Assembly (NCBI RefSeq): GCF_023701695.1
Contig: NZ_JAJOZC010000001.1
Coordinates: 4,091,894 to 4,155,893, forward strand
DNA: 64,000 nt
Direction of reading: 5' to 3'
Source: Streptomyces sp. RKAG290
Lineage (GTDB): Bacteria > Actinomycetota > Actinomycetes > Streptomycetales > Streptomycetaceae
Below are positions 42,979-51,890 of this stretch, piece after piece. Under the pieces are notes generated by a model. The model was not told where the DNA came from, searched no databases, and saw only the letters and a list, made by a program, of their open reading frames with translations. The stretch's first letter is position 1, and every line of letters starts with the position of its first letter. The position numbers and the translations under genes were made by a program.

Positions 42979-44127
42979 TCAGGCGTGACAGCCGGCGCAG
43001 GTGCCGCCAGCGACGTGTGGGCCTCTCCTCCAGTCCGGAGGAGAGGCCCACGATGCGTTGGGGGCCGCCCGGCGCTTCGCGGAGAACTCGCGGTTGGCCA
43101 GCGTCTGGCTGCGGTACGCCTGCGGCAGGTCCGGCATCGCCAGCAGCCGGTCACAGGCCCGCAGCGAGCCCTCGAAGTCGCCGACCCAGTAGGCGGTGAT
43201 CGAGTACTCGAAGAGCAGCCCCCAGCGGTACACCCAGGGCTGGATGAACAGCAGGTCCTCCGGCGGCTCCCGGTCCAGCCCGGCGCAGACGAAGGCGTAC
43301 GCGGCGTGGTGCCTGCCGAGTCCGCGCAGCCGCGAGGAGAGTTCGTAGCAGGCTTCGAGCCGCTCGGGGCGTGCCTCCCAGGCGCGGGAGAACGCGTCCA
43401 TCGCGGCCGGCCAGTCGTCGGCCTCGGCCCTGAGGATGCCGGACTGCAGCAAGGAGTAGTAGACCTCTTCGCCCCAGCCGCCCATCAGGGCGCGGCGTTC
43501 GTAGAGTGCTGTCGCCTTGTGGCTCTCGCCGAGGTCGCGCATGGTCTGGGCGAGGTAGAAGACCGTACGGGTGTTGGCGGGGTCCCGTTCCAGTTCGGCG
43601 CCCAGCAGCCGGGCGTCCCGTTCGAACTTGTCGTGGCGGGATCCGCCGTCGGCATGGTCCTCGATCACGAGAGCGTCCAGATTCTGCTGGCCCTCGCCCT
43701 GATCCGCGGTCAGGTACTCATGGGTGACGCCCTCGTACCGCCAGGGCAGGTCGCCGCGGACCAGCCGCTTGATCCGGTACTCGGTGGTGCCCTCGTGCCG
43801 CAGGAGATAGGAGTCGGCGGTGAGTGGGGGCAGCGGGGCATCCTGGCGTAACACCAGGTCGGCGTCGAGGAGCAGCAGGTAGTCGGCCCTGGCGTGGGCG
43901 CGGCGGATGTTCAGGGTCCGGTTGTGACCGAAGTGCACCCAGGGATCGTCGTGCAGTTCCCCGGGGATGCCGTCGAGCGCGGCGCGGATCAGCCGTTGCG
44001 TGCCGTCCGTCGAGCCGGTGTCGGAGATCACCCAGGTGTCGACCAGGCCCCGTACGGAGGCGAGGCACCGTTCGATGACGCGCGCCTCGTTCTTGACGAT
44101 CATGCATAGGCAGATGGACGGCTTCAT
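42979..44127 (-). CDS. glycosyltransferase family 2 protein with helical repeats
   Basis: A 382-residue protein. The N-terminal half is a GT2 domain: SICLCMIVKNEARVIERCLASV (nucleotide-sugar fold), WVISDTGSTDGTQRLI and LLLLDADLVLR with the acidic metal motif DAD. The C-terminal half, from NTRTVFYLAQTMRDLGE onward, is a series of TPR-like helical pairs (YSLLQSGILRAEADDWPAAMDAFSRAWEARPE). It lacks a membrane helix. This layout is common in streptomycete proteins that glycosylate unknown targets. The last 20 residues overlap a terminator hairpin (43017-43051), so the real C-terminus may be shorter. Confidence 0.87.
   Translation of the reverse strand: MKPSICLCMIVKNEARVIERCLASVRGLVDTWVISDTGSTDGTQRLIRAALDGIPGELHDDPWVHFGHNRTLNIRRAHARADYLLLLDADLVLRQDAPLPPLTADSYLLRHEGTTEYRIKRLVRGDLPWRYEGVTHEYLTADQGEGQQNLDALVIEDHADGGSRHDKFERDARLLGAELERDPANTRTVFYLAQTMRDLGESHKATALYERRALMGGWGEEVYYSLLQSGILRAEADDWPAAMDAFSRAWEARPERLEACYELSSRLRGLGRHHAAYAFVCAGLDREPPEDLLFIQPWVYRWGLLFEYSITAYWVGDFEGSLRACDRLLAMPDLPQAYRSQTLANREFSAKRRAAPNASWASPPDWRRGPHVAGGTCAGCHA
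43017..43051. terminator. terminator between the symporter and GT2 genes
   Basis: A 15-bp perfect stem (GTGGGCCTCTCCTCC with its complement) and a five-base loop AGTCC. It lies inside the last codons of the GT2 reading frame. Confidence 0.8.
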
Positions 44128-44334
44128 GGCGTTACCAATCCCCGGCGGCAGCTCAGGGCGACGACCCTATGCAGGGTGCGTGGGGTGCGGACGGCGGCAC
44201 GCCGGTGCGCGGGCAGGGATCAGCTCTTCGTGGGTGCGGCAGGGCGGTGGGCGTTGCGATTGCGTCGTTTACCGGCCAGCTGCCCGGTGCGGGTGCCCGC
44301 TCCGTACGACGGGGCCGGGCCCCGCGCCGTACTC

Positions 44335-44348
44335 TTACCGGGGAGTAG
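44335..44348. promoter_or_regulatory. weak operator-like site before the TetR gene
   Basis: TTACCGGGGAGTAG shares ten of fourteen bases with the palindrome TTACTCCGGAGTAA before the FadA2 gene. It lies 27 bases before the TetR start and may be an autoregulatory site. Confidence 0.4.
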
Positions 44349-44374
44349 TGCGACGGGGGTGGAAGGAAGTCGAC

Positions 44375-45034
44375 GTGAGTGCTGTGAAGGGCAAACGGAT
44401 GCCGCGCGCCGTGCGCGAGCAGCAGATGATGGACGCCGCGGTGCGGACGTTCGGGCAGCGCGGCTACCGGGCCGCCTCGATGGACGAGATCGCCGAGCTG
44501 GCCGGGGTGTCCAAGCCGTTGGTGTATCTGTACCTGAATTCCAAGGACGAGCTCTTCACCGCGTGCATCCGGCGCGAGGCGAAGACGCTGCTGGAGGCGG
44601 TGCAGGCCGGGGTGGAGCCGGGGCTGCCCGCCGACCGGCAACTGTGGGCCGGGCTGCGGGCGTTCTTCATGCACACCGCGGAAAACCCGGACGGGTGGGC
44701 GGTGTTGTACCGGCAGGCGCGCACGCACGGGGAGCCGTTCGCCACCGAGGTGAGCGTGATGCGCGATGAGATCGTTGCGTTCGTGACGGGTCTGATCGGG
44801 GCCGCGGCGCGCGAGGTGCACCACGATCCGGCGCTCCCCGACCGCGATGTGGCGGGGCTCGCACAGGCCTTGGTGGGCGCGGCGGAGGCGCTCGCCGGCT
44901 GGGCGAACGAGACGCCGGGCGTCTCGGCCAAGGAGGCCGCGGCCACCTTGATGAACTTCTCCTGGGCCGGTCTGGAGAACCTTATGAACGGCCGTCCCTG
45001 GCAGCCGCGGGGTCAGTCCGCGGGGCGGGGCTGA
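44375..45034 (+). CDS. TetR family regulator
   Basis: A 219-residue regulator. The N-terminal helix-turn-helix is clear: REQQMMDAAVRTFGQRGYRAASMDEIAELAGVSKPLVYLYLNSKDELF. The C-terminal ligand domain (LRAFFMHTAENPDGWAVLYRQART) matches TetR_C of the group that controls lipid genes in actinobacteria. GTG start after GGAAGGAAG. It stands next to MaoC, FabG4 and FadA2 genes, the same order as in the Mycobacterium tuberculosis Rv0238-Rv0243 region. Its 3' end overlaps the convergent MaoC gene by 53 bases. Confidence 0.92.
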   Translation: MSAVKGKRMPRAVREQQMMDAAVRTFGQRGYRAASMDEIAELAGVSKPLVYLYLNSKDELFTACIRREAKTLLEAVQAGVEPGLPADRQLWAGLRAFFMHTAENPDGWAVLYRQARTHGEPFATEVSVMRDEIVAFVTGLIGAAAREVHHDPALPDRDVAGLAQALVGAAEALAGWANETPGVSAKEAAATLMNFSWAGLENLMNGRPWQPRGQSAGRG

Positions 45035-45929
45035 CGTCCCGCCCGACGCCCACCGTCCCGGTGAGGTGGACCCGGTCGCCGCTGCGGAGCTGGAAGGCGG
45101 TGCCGTCGCAGGCGTAGGTGACGGTGCCCGGCAGCAGGACGGGCGCCTTGAAGTCGGCCCGCACGGAGCGGATCAGGTGCGGCTGCGGGGTCTCGGCGAG
45201 GCAGCGGGCCACGGTCCACATGCCGTGGGCGATGGCGCGCGGGAAGCCGAACAGCCGCGCGGTCAAGGGGTACAGGTGGATGGGGTTGCGGTCGCCCGAC
45301 GCGGCTCCGTAGCGCCGGCCCAGATCGCCGGGCAGCCGCCACTCGGCGAGGGCGGGGAGCGCGGTGTCCGCGGGGCGCGGGTCCTGGGCGGCGGCCCCCG
45401 AGGTCTCAGCCGTCCCAGCGCCCGAGGTGGCTCCCGACGCCCCGGCGCCCGAGGTGGCCTCCGGTGCCCCGGTGCGTGTCGCGTGGCGGGAGAGGTAGCC
45501 GCTGCGGGACTCCCACACCAGTTCGCCCGACAGCCGCGCCTCGGTGACCACGGTGACCTCGGTGCCGCGCCGGTGCGGCGTCAGTCCGGCCGCGTACACC
45601 GTGAGTTCGAGCCGGTCCGTGGGGTGCAGGGCCCGGTGCGCGGTGATCTCGATCCAGGTGTGGACCAGTCCGGTGACCGGCAGCGGGAAGCGGCGCCGGG
45701 TCATCAGCTCCATGGCGAGCGGGAAGGCCAGGACGTGCGGGTAGCTGACCGGCAGTGCGCCCGACTCGGCGAAGCCGCAGATCCTGCTGTACGCGGCCAG
45801 TGGTCCGGGTGCGACGGGTGCGGCCGGGCGGACCCGCCGGTCGGCGGGCAGCGTGGCGCCCGGCCGGCCGGGGCGCTTGAACGGGGAGGTGAGGGCGCCG
45901 CGGGCCAGGGACAGGATCAGGCTCGGCAT
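44982..45929 (-). CDS. MaoC-like 3-hydroxyacyl-thioester dehydratase
   Basis: A 315-residue double-hotdog protein of the HtdX type. The hydratase motif is in RYGAASGDRNPIHLYPLTARLFGFPRAIAHGMW, with catalytic Asp and His. An N-terminal hotdog (PVSYPHVLAFPLAMELMTRRRFP, GLVHTWIEITAHRALHPTD) precedes it. A linker of repeated Ala-Thr-Ser-Gly (around residues 155-180) is low complexity. It hydrates or dehydrates long-chain acyl thioesters. It is four bases downstream of fabG4 on the same strand. Start ATG at 45929, weak ribosome site. Confidence 0.9.
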   Translation of the reverse strand: MPSLILSLARGALTSPFKRPGRPGATLPADRRVRPAAPVAPGPLAAYSRICGFAESGALPVSYPHVLAFPLAMELMTRRRFPLPVTGLVHTWIEITAHRALHPTDRLELTVYAAGLTPHRRGTEVTVVTEARLSGELVWESRSGYLSRHATRTGAPEATSGAGASGATSGAGTAETSGAAAQDPRPADTALPALAEWRLPGDLGRRYGAASGDRNPIHLYPLTARLFGFPRAIAHGMWTVARCLAETPQPHLIRSVRADFKAPVLLPGTVTYACDGTAFQLRSGDRVHLTGTVGVGRDVSPAPRTDPAAARDGRS

Positions 45930-45933
45930 CGCG

Positions 45934-47253
45934 TCACGCTCCCAGCAGGCTCTGGCCGCAGACCCGGACGATCTGGCCGTTGACGGCCGTCGACGCGGGC
46001 TGGGCGAACCAGGCGGTCGTCTCGGCGACGTCGACCGGGAGGCCGCCCTGCGAGAGGGAGTTCATCCGGCGGCCCGCCTCCCGGATGAAGAGCGGGACGG
46101 CCGCGGTCATCTTCGTCTCGATGAAGCCGGGGGCCACCGCGTTGACCGTGACGCCGTGGTCGGCGGCGGCGCGCGGGGCGAGCGAGCGGACCAGGCCGAT
46201 GATGCCGGCCTTGCTGGCCGCGTAGTTGGTCTGGCCGTTGTTGCCGGCGATGCCCGCGATGGAGGCGGTGGCGACGATCCGGCCGCCGCGGTTGACGGTG
46301 CCGGTCTTCAGCAGCGCGTCGGTGGTGCGCAGGACGCTGTCGAGGTTGACGTCGATGACCGAGGCCCAGCGGTCGGCGGCCATGTTGGCGAGCCGCCGGT
46401 CACGGGTGATGCCGGCGTTGTGGACGAGGATGTCGAGGCCGTCCGGGGCGGCGGCGGCGATCCGCACGGCCGCGTCGTCGGCGGTGATGTCCAGCGGCAG
46501 GGCGGTGGCGCCGAGCCGGTCGGCGGTGCGCACCAGGTCCTCCTGGGCCTGCGGGATGTCCAGGCAGATGACGTGGGCGCCGTCCCGGGCCAGCACCTGG
46601 GCGACCGAGGCGCCGATGCCGCGGGCCGCGCCGGTGACAAGTGCGGTGCGTCCGGCGAGCGGGGCGGTCCAGTCGGCGACCGGATCGGGGGCGGCCGCGG
46701 TCACCTCGATGACCTGGCCGCTGATGTAGGCGGACCGGGGCGAGAGCAGGAACCGCAGGGTGGATTCGGCCCCGGCGACGGCGCCGGGTACGAGGCGCAG
46801 GAGCTGTACGGTGGCGCCCTTGCCGATCTCCTTGCCGAGGGAGCGCACGAAGCCTTCGAGGGCCTGCTGGGCGGCGGCCTGGTGGTGGTCCTCCGGGGAC
46901 GGGCGTACGCCGAGGACGACGACGCGGCCGCCCGGGGCGAGTGAGCGGACGACCGGGTGCAGCGCGGCGTGCACGTCCGCGAGTCCGGCGGCGGTGTCGA
47001 CGGCCGTGGCGTCCAGGACGACCGCGGCGGGCCGGTCCGCGCTCGCGTCGACCTTGAGGCCGGTGGCGGCGAGGATGGCGCCGAGTTCGTCCGTGACCGT
47101 GGAGTCCCCGGCGGTCAGGTGGCGGACCGGGCCGGTGAGGGACTGGCTCTCCAGGGACCAGCGGCGCAGCGGTGCGGGCTGCGGCAGGCCTATCCTCCGG
47201 GTCAGAAACCGGCCGGTTGCTGTGCCGGTGAAGTGCAGATAGCGGTCGGCCAT
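45934..47253 (-). CDS. fabG4: high-molecular-weight 3-oxoacyl reductase FabG4
   Basis: A 439-residue two-domain reductase. Residues 1-200 form a flavodoxin-like or degenerate Rossmann domain without a cofactor motif (PAAVVLDATAVD, GGRVVVLGVRPSPEDHH). Residues 205-439 are a full SDR: TALVTGAARGIGASVAQVLARDG, VHNAGITRDRRLANM, and the active site NYAASKAGIIGLVRSLAP. This matches FabG4 (HMwFabG) of Mycobacterium, an NADH-dependent reductase of 3-oxoacyl-CoA. The length and domain order agree. It is divergent from fadA2, with the operator pair in between. Start ATG at 47253. Confidence 0.93.
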   Translation of the reverse strand: MADRYLHFTGTATGRFLTRRIGLPQPAPLRRWSLESQSLTGPVRHLTAGDSTVTDELGAILAATGLKVDASADRPAAVVLDATAVDTAAGLADVHAALHPVVRSLAPGGRVVVLGVRPSPEDHHQAAAQQALEGFVRSLGKEIGKGATVQLLRLVPGAVAGAESTLRFLLSPRSAYISGQVIEVTAAAPDPVADWTAPLAGRTALVTGAARGIGASVAQVLARDGAHVICLDIPQAQEDLVRTADRLGATALPLDITADDAAVRIAAAAPDGLDILVHNAGITRDRRLANMAADRWASVIDVNLDSVLRTTDALLKTGTVNRGGRIVATASIAGIAGNNGQTNYAASKAGIIGLVRSLAPRAAADHGVTVNAVAPGFIETKMTAAVPLFIREAGRRMNSLSQGGLPVDVAETTAWFAQPASTAVNGQIVRVCGQSLLGA

Positions 47254-47281
47254 TGTCCAGACTCCCTGCTCGGTCGTAGAT

Positions 47282-47311
47282 TTACTCCGGAGTAAGGTTA
47301 CTCAAGAGTCA
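47282..47311. promoter_or_regulatory. tandem operator pair between fabG4 and fadA2
   Basis: A perfect palindrome TTACTCCGGAGTAA (47282-47295) and TTACTCAAGAGTCA (47298-47311), a one-mismatch copy of the TTACTC-N2-GAGTAA pattern. The centres are 16 bp apart, as when two TetR dimers bind opposite faces. The likely ligand-binding repressor is the TetR gene at 44375. Confidence 0.7.
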
Positions 47312-47329
47312 GGAGTAGGTCGAGATGAG

Positions 47330-48607
47330 TTGGTCGAATTGATCCCCCTCGCACTCCCGCAGCCCCGCAGGGTCGCGGTCATCGGCGGCAGCCGCATCCC
47401 CTTCGCGCGCTCCGACGGGCCCTACGCACAGGCCTCCAACCAGCAGATGCTCACCGCCGCGGTGGACGGTCTGGTCGAGCGGTTCGGGCTCCGGGGACAG
47501 CAGGTCGGCGAGTTCGCCGCGGGCGCGGTCCTCAAGCACAGCCGGGACTTCAACCTGGCCCGGGAGACCGTGCTGGGTTCGGGGCTCGACGCGCGCACCC
47601 CCGCCTACGACATCCAGCAGGCCTGCGGCACCGGGCTGCAGGCCGTCATCGCCGCCGCCAACAAGATCATGCTCGGTGCGATCGACTCCGCGATAGCGGG
47701 CGGCGCGGACACCACGAGCGACGCGCCGCTCGGCGTCAACGACGAACTGCGCAGGCTGCTGCTGTCGGCCCGGCGGGCGAAGTCGGCGGGCGGCAAGGCG
47801 GCGGCCCTGGCGGGGGTACGACCCCGGCATCTCGTCCCGGACATCCCGCGCAACGCCGAACCGCGCACCGGCCTCTCGATGGGGGACCACGCGGCAGTCA
47901 CCGCCCGGCAGTGGGACATCGGCCGCGCGGACCAGGACCTGCTCGCCGCCACCAGCCACCAGCGGCTGGCCGCCGCCTACGACCGGGGCTTCCTGGACGA
48001 CCTCGTCGTCCCGTACCTCGGGCTGGACCGTGACCAGAACCTGCGCCCCGGCTCCACGGTGGAGAAACTCGCCACGCTGAAGCCGGTGTTCGGCGCGGAC
48101 CACCCGGACGCGACGATGACCGCGGGCAACTCCACCCCGCTCACGGACGGCGCCGCGACGGTGCTGCTGGCGAGCGAGGAGTGGGCCGAGCGGCACGGTC
48201 TGGAGCCGCTGGCCTACCTCTCCCTGTACGAGACCGCGGCGGTCGACTACGTGGGCGGCGAGGACGGCCTGCTGATGGCGCCCGCCTACGCCGTGCCGCG
48301 GCTGCTGGAGCGCGCCGGGCTGACGGTCGAGGACTTCGACCTCTTCGAGGTGCACGAGGCCTTCGCCTCCCAGGTGCTCGCCACCCTGGCCGCCTGGGAG
48401 AAGCAGGGGCTCGCGCCCGTCGACCGGGAGAAGCTCAACGTGGCGGGTTCGTCCCTGGCCACCGGGCATCCGTTCGCCGCGACGGGCGCGAGGATCGTCG
48501 CCACGCTCGCCAAGCTCCTCGCGGAACGTGACGCCCCTGGACGGGGGCTGATCTCGATCTGCGCGGCCGGCGGCCAGGGGGTCACGGCGATCCTGGAACG
48601 TCCCTGA
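47330..48607 (+). CDS. fadA2: acetyl-CoA acetyltransferase, FadA2-like
   Basis: About 425 residues; a thiolase that cleaves or condenses acyl-CoA. The nucleophile Cys is in YDIQQACGTGLQAVIAAANK, and the second active-site set in FDLFEVHEAFASQVLA, GSSLATGHPFAATGARI and the last Cys in ISICAAGGQG. GNSTPLTDGAATVLL is also typical. The start is puzzling. The best ribosome site (AGGAG, nine bases away) serves an ATG at 47325 that reads MSWSN and stops; the long frame begins at TTG 47330. Either a TTG start is used or one base is missing. Divergent from fabG4. Confidence 0.92.
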   Translation: MVELIPLALPQPRRVAVIGGSRIPFARSDGPYAQASNQQMLTAAVDGLVERFGLRGQQVGEFAAGAVLKHSRDFNLARETVLGSGLDARTPAYDIQQACGTGLQAVIAAANKIMLGAIDSAIAGGADTTSDAPLGVNDELRRLLLSARRAKSAGGKAAALAGVRPRHLVPDIPRNAEPRTGLSMGDHAAVTARQWDIGRADQDLLAATSHQRLAAAYDRGFLDDLVVPYLGLDRDQNLRPGSTVEKLATLKPVFGADHPDATMTAGNSTPLTDGAATVLLASEEWAERHGLEPLAYLSLYETAAVDYVGGEDGLLMAPAYAVPRLLERAGLTVEDFDLFEVHEAFASQVLATLAAWEKQGLAPVDREKLNVAGSSLATGHPFAATGARIVATLAKLLAERDAPGRGLISICAAGGQGVTAILERP

Positions 48608-48707
48608 TCCGCAGCGCAGTTACGCACGGCTTGAGGATTTTCTCAGGACGAACCGGCCGCCGGACGGACCCGGTGAACCGCCCGACCCCGATGCTGAGGA
48701 GCCGCAC

Positions 48708-50621
48708 GTGTCCACGCCACCCGCCACATCCACCGCACCCGCCGCCCCCGTCCTGGTCGAGCCGACGAGGACCAGGGCGGCCGACGGCAGCGTCCAGCAG
48801 GTCTCCGTACCGGCGTTCGCCCCGCCGGTCCGGCGCGGCTCGCTCGCCGAGATCCCGTTCGACAACGCGCGCGAGGCCCCGGCCGACGCTGTCCTCAGCC
48901 GCAAGCAGCCCGACGGCAGCTGGCAGGACGTGACGGCGGCGGACTTCGCGGCCGAGGTGCTCGCCGTCGCCAAGGGCCTGATCGCGGAGGGGCTGCGCAG
49001 CGGCGACCGCATCGCGATCATGGCGCGTACGACCTACGAGTGGACGTTGCTCGACTTCGCCGGCTGGGCCGCCGGTCTGATCACCGTCCCCATCTACCCG
49101 ACCTCCTCCGCCTTCCAGGCCCGCTGGATACTCCAGGACTCGGGCGCGGTCGCCTGTGCCGTCGAGACGGCGCAGGAGGGGCGGATGATCAGCCAGGAAC
49201 GCAAGCAGCTCGGCGACCTCACCCACCTCTGGCAGTTCGACACGGGCGTCCTGGGGCGGCTGAAGAAGGCCGGCCGGGACGTCCCCGACGACGCCGTCGC
49301 GGCCCGTCGCGCCACGCTGGAACCGGACACCCCCGCCACCCTCATCTACACCTCGGGCACCACCGGCCGACCCAAGGGCTGTGTGCTGACGCACGGCAAC
49401 TTCTTCGCCGAGGTCGACAACGCCATCGAGCTGCTGCACCCGGTCTTCAAGTCGGTCAGCAAGTACCCCGCCTCCACGCTGCTGTTCCTGCCGCTGTCGC
49501 ACGTCTTCGGCCGGATGGTCGCGATCGGCTGTCTGCGCGCCCGGGTCCGGCTCGGCCACGCGCCGTCCATCCGGACCGAGGACCTGCTCGCCGACCTGGC
49601 CGGCTTCAGGCCCTCGTTCCTGCTGGCCATCCCGTACGTGCTGGAGAAGGTCTACAACACCGGCCGGGCCACCGCGGAGAAGATGGGCCGCGCCTCGTCC
49701 TTCGACCGTGCCGCACGGATCGCCCAGCGGTACGGCCAGGCCGTCGAGGCCGCCGAACACGGCACCGGACCCGGTCCCGGCTGGGGTCTGCGGGCGGCCC
49801 GCGCCCTGTACGACCCGCTGGTCTACCGCCGCATCCGGGCCGCGCTCGGCGGCCACGTCCGGTACGCGATCTGCGGCGGCTCCCCGCTGGGCCACCGGCT
49901 CGCCTCCTTCTACGCGGGAGCCGGCATCGAGATCTTCGAGGGCTACGGCCTGACGGAGACGACCGCCGCCGCCACCGTCACCCCGCCCCTGAGGCCACGC
50001 CTGGGTACCGTCGGCTGGCCGCTGCCCGGCACCGCCGTGCGCATCGCGCAGGACGGCGAGGTGTTGCTCAGCGGCGGTCAGGTGTTCCAGGGCTACTGGG
50101 ACGCCGAACGCGGCGAGCCGGTGCCCGCCCTGGACGGCGGCTGGTTCGCCACCGGGGACCTGGGCTCCCTCGACGAGGACGGCTACCTCACGATCACCGG
50201 CCGCAAGAAGGACATCATCATCACCTCGGGCGGCAAGAACGTCACGCCGGCCCCGCTGGAGGACTGGCTGCGCGCCCACCCGCTGGTCAGCCAGTGCATG
50301 GTCGTCGGCGACAACCGCTCGTTCATCACCGCCCTGATCACCCTGGAGCCGGACGGGCTCGCCCACTGGCGGCAGATGAAGAAGAAGCAGGACGTCCCGT
50401 TGCGCGAACTCGTCCACGACGAGGAGCTGCGCACCACGCTGCAGCGCGCGGTCGACGAGGCCAACCGGCTCGTCTCGCGCGCCGAGTCGATCCGCAAGTT
50501 CACCGTCCTGCCGGTGGACTTCACCGAGGAGGGCGGCCACCTGACGCCGTCGCTGAAGCTGAAGCGGGACGCCGTGGCGCGGGACTTCGACGCGCAGATC
50601 GAGGAGCTGTACCGCAAGTGA
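48708..50621 (+). CDS. fadD: long-chain fatty acid-CoA ligase
   Basis: A 637-residue AMP-forming acyl-CoA synthetase of the FadD15 type. Motifs: the P-loop YTSGTTGRPKGCVLTHGN, GYGLTETTAA, the hinge and Asp in GWFATGDLGSLDEDGYLTITGRKKDIIITSGGKNV, and the catalytic Lys region TPSLKLKRDAVARDF. Located after fadA2, same strand, so it may serve the same pathway: activating free fatty acids. GTG at 48708 follows GAGGAG. Reading frame intact. Confidence 0.95.
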   Translation: MSTPPATSTAPAAPVLVEPTRTRAADGSVQQVSVPAFAPPVRRGSLAEIPFDNAREAPADAVLSRKQPDGSWQDVTAADFAAEVLAVAKGLIAEGLRSGDRIAIMARTTYEWTLLDFAGWAAGLITVPIYPTSSAFQARWILQDSGAVACAVETAQEGRMISQERKQLGDLTHLWQFDTGVLGRLKKAGRDVPDDAVAARRATLEPDTPATLIYTSGTTGRPKGCVLTHGNFFAEVDNAIELLHPVFKSVSKYPASTLLFLPLSHVFGRMVAIGCLRARVRLGHAPSIRTEDLLADLAGFRPSFLLAIPYVLEKVYNTGRATAEKMGRASSFDRAARIAQRYGQAVEAAEHGTGPGPGWGLRAARALYDPLVYRRIRAALGGHVRYAICGGSPLGHRLASFYAGAGIEIFEGYGLTETTAAATVTPPLRPRLGTVGWPLPGTAVRIAQDGEVLLSGGQVFQGYWDAERGEPVPALDGGWFATGDLGSLDEDGYLTITGRKKDIIITSGGKNVTPAPLEDWLRAHPLVSQCMVVGDNRSFITALITLEPDGLAHWRQMKKKQDVPLRELVHDEELRTTLQRAVDEANRLVSRAESIRKFTVLPVDFTEEGGHLTPSLKLKRDAVARDFDAQIEELYRK

Positions 50622-50625
50622 GGCC

Positions 50626-50669
50626 GGGGCGGGCTCCCGGCGCCCCGACGGGGGCCGCGAGCCCGCCCC
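50626..50669. terminator. terminator after fadD
   Basis: An 11-bp outer stem (GGGGCGGGCTC with GAGCCCGCCCC) with an inner GC-rich stem, starting four bases after the stop codon. Confidence 0.75.
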
Positions 50670-50799
50670 CGCCCGCGGCCGGGGCACGCCGCAGGTGAGG
50701 CCCCGGAGAGACCTTCGGCTCTTTTCCGGCTACTTTCGACGGGCGGTCCCGGCCCATCGGCCGATGCCCGCCTTCGGGCGCCCGGCCTAGCTTGGCGGT

Positions 50800-51815
50800 A
50801 TGAGCCTCGAACGCGCACGCCACCACCGTTTCCGGTCGGCGCTCGCCCTGTTCCTGCTGGCCCCGCTGATCGGGGAGTTCCTGCTCGGGAACCAGCCGGT
50901 CACCGCACTGCCCTCGGTGTTCCTGCTCGCGCCCCTGTACGGCGGCGGCGCGCTGCTGGTGCGGGAGGCCGCCCGGCGCGCGGGGCGCGGCTGGCCCACG
51001 ATGATCCTGCTCGGGGCGGCCTACGCGCTGATCGAGGAGGGGCCGGTCGACCAGATGCTGTGGAACCCGCACTACGGCGGCTTCGACATGGGCGCCGCGT
51101 ACGCCGGGGCCCGGGTGCCGCTGCTGGACACCGGCGTGCAGTTGCTCCAGGACGTGCTGACGATGCACACCGTGTGGAGCATCTGCGTGCCCGTGGCGCT
51201 CGTCGAGGCCTTCGCCCGGGACGGTGACCGCACCCGCCCTGGCTCGGGGTCCCCGGTCTTTCGGTGACCGCCCTCGTGTTCGCCGGGGGCTCCGGCTTCC
51301 TCGCCCTGGCCCAGGTGGAGTCCGAGGACTTCGTGGCCACGCCGGCGCAGTTCGCCGGTGCGGGACTCGTCATCGCCGTACTGATCACCGCCGCCTTCCT
51401 GTGCCGTGCGCCGGGCGCGCGCGCAGCCGGGCGGCGGGTTCCCGGTCCCTGGGCGGTCGGTGCGCTGTCCTTCGCCGCCACGAGCGGGTACTGGGGACGG
51501 GAGTACCTGCCGGACGGGGTACCGGCGGCGGTACCGGTCATCGGCTGGGCCGTGCTGCTCGCGGCGGTCCTGGTGCCGTGCGTCCGTTGGGTGCGCGGCG
51601 AGGGGTGGTCCGGGGCGCACCGGCTCGCTCTCGCCGGGGGCGCGCTGCTCACGTATGCCTGGGTGGGGTTCGAGCAGGGACGGTACCTCGACGTGTCCCG
51701 CGCCACCGGGCTCATCGGCAGCACGGTGTTCGCCGCGGGCGCCCTGGCGCTGCTGGTGGCGGCGGCGAGGTCCGGTGCGTGCCGGGAGCCGGGTTCACCC
51801 CCACCCCTTGTCTGA
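50800..51815 (+). CDS. polytopic membrane protein (frameshifted)
   Basis: About 338 residues after repair, with eight or nine helices (LALFLLAPLIGEFLLGNQPV, FLLAPLYGGGALLVREAARR, MILLGAAYALIEEGPVDQM, then GLVIAVLITAAFLC and later). The short LIEEG motif recalls CAAX protease/bacteriocin-processing (CPBP) proteins, but I do not see the full set of motifs. One C is missing at 51237-51239: restoring it turns RTRPGSGSPVFR and a stop into RTRPWLGVPGLSVTALVF and continues to 51815. Function unknown; probably a sequence error. Confidence 0.78.
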
Positions 51816-51868
51816 TAGGGCGTCAGGTACGACGATGGCCCCGCGCACGTCAGGTGACGAGGCGTCAG
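51812..51868. promoter_or_regulatory. two TGACG-N3-CGTCA-type operators
   Basis: CTGATAGGGCGTCAG (51812-51826) and GTGACGAGGCGTCAG (51854-51868), in the promoter of the first monooxygenase gene. The second has intact five-base arms and the first has a degenerate left arm. Compare 53652-53670. Confidence 0.65.
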
Positions 51869-51890
51869 ATGTGGGGAAGGAGGCCGTTCG

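Noticed and set aside
42979..43050. The last 20 residues of the GT2 gene as a Cys-containing functional tail
   Set aside because: This part overlaps a 15-bp-stem terminator, so it is more likely read-through of the frame than a conserved domain.
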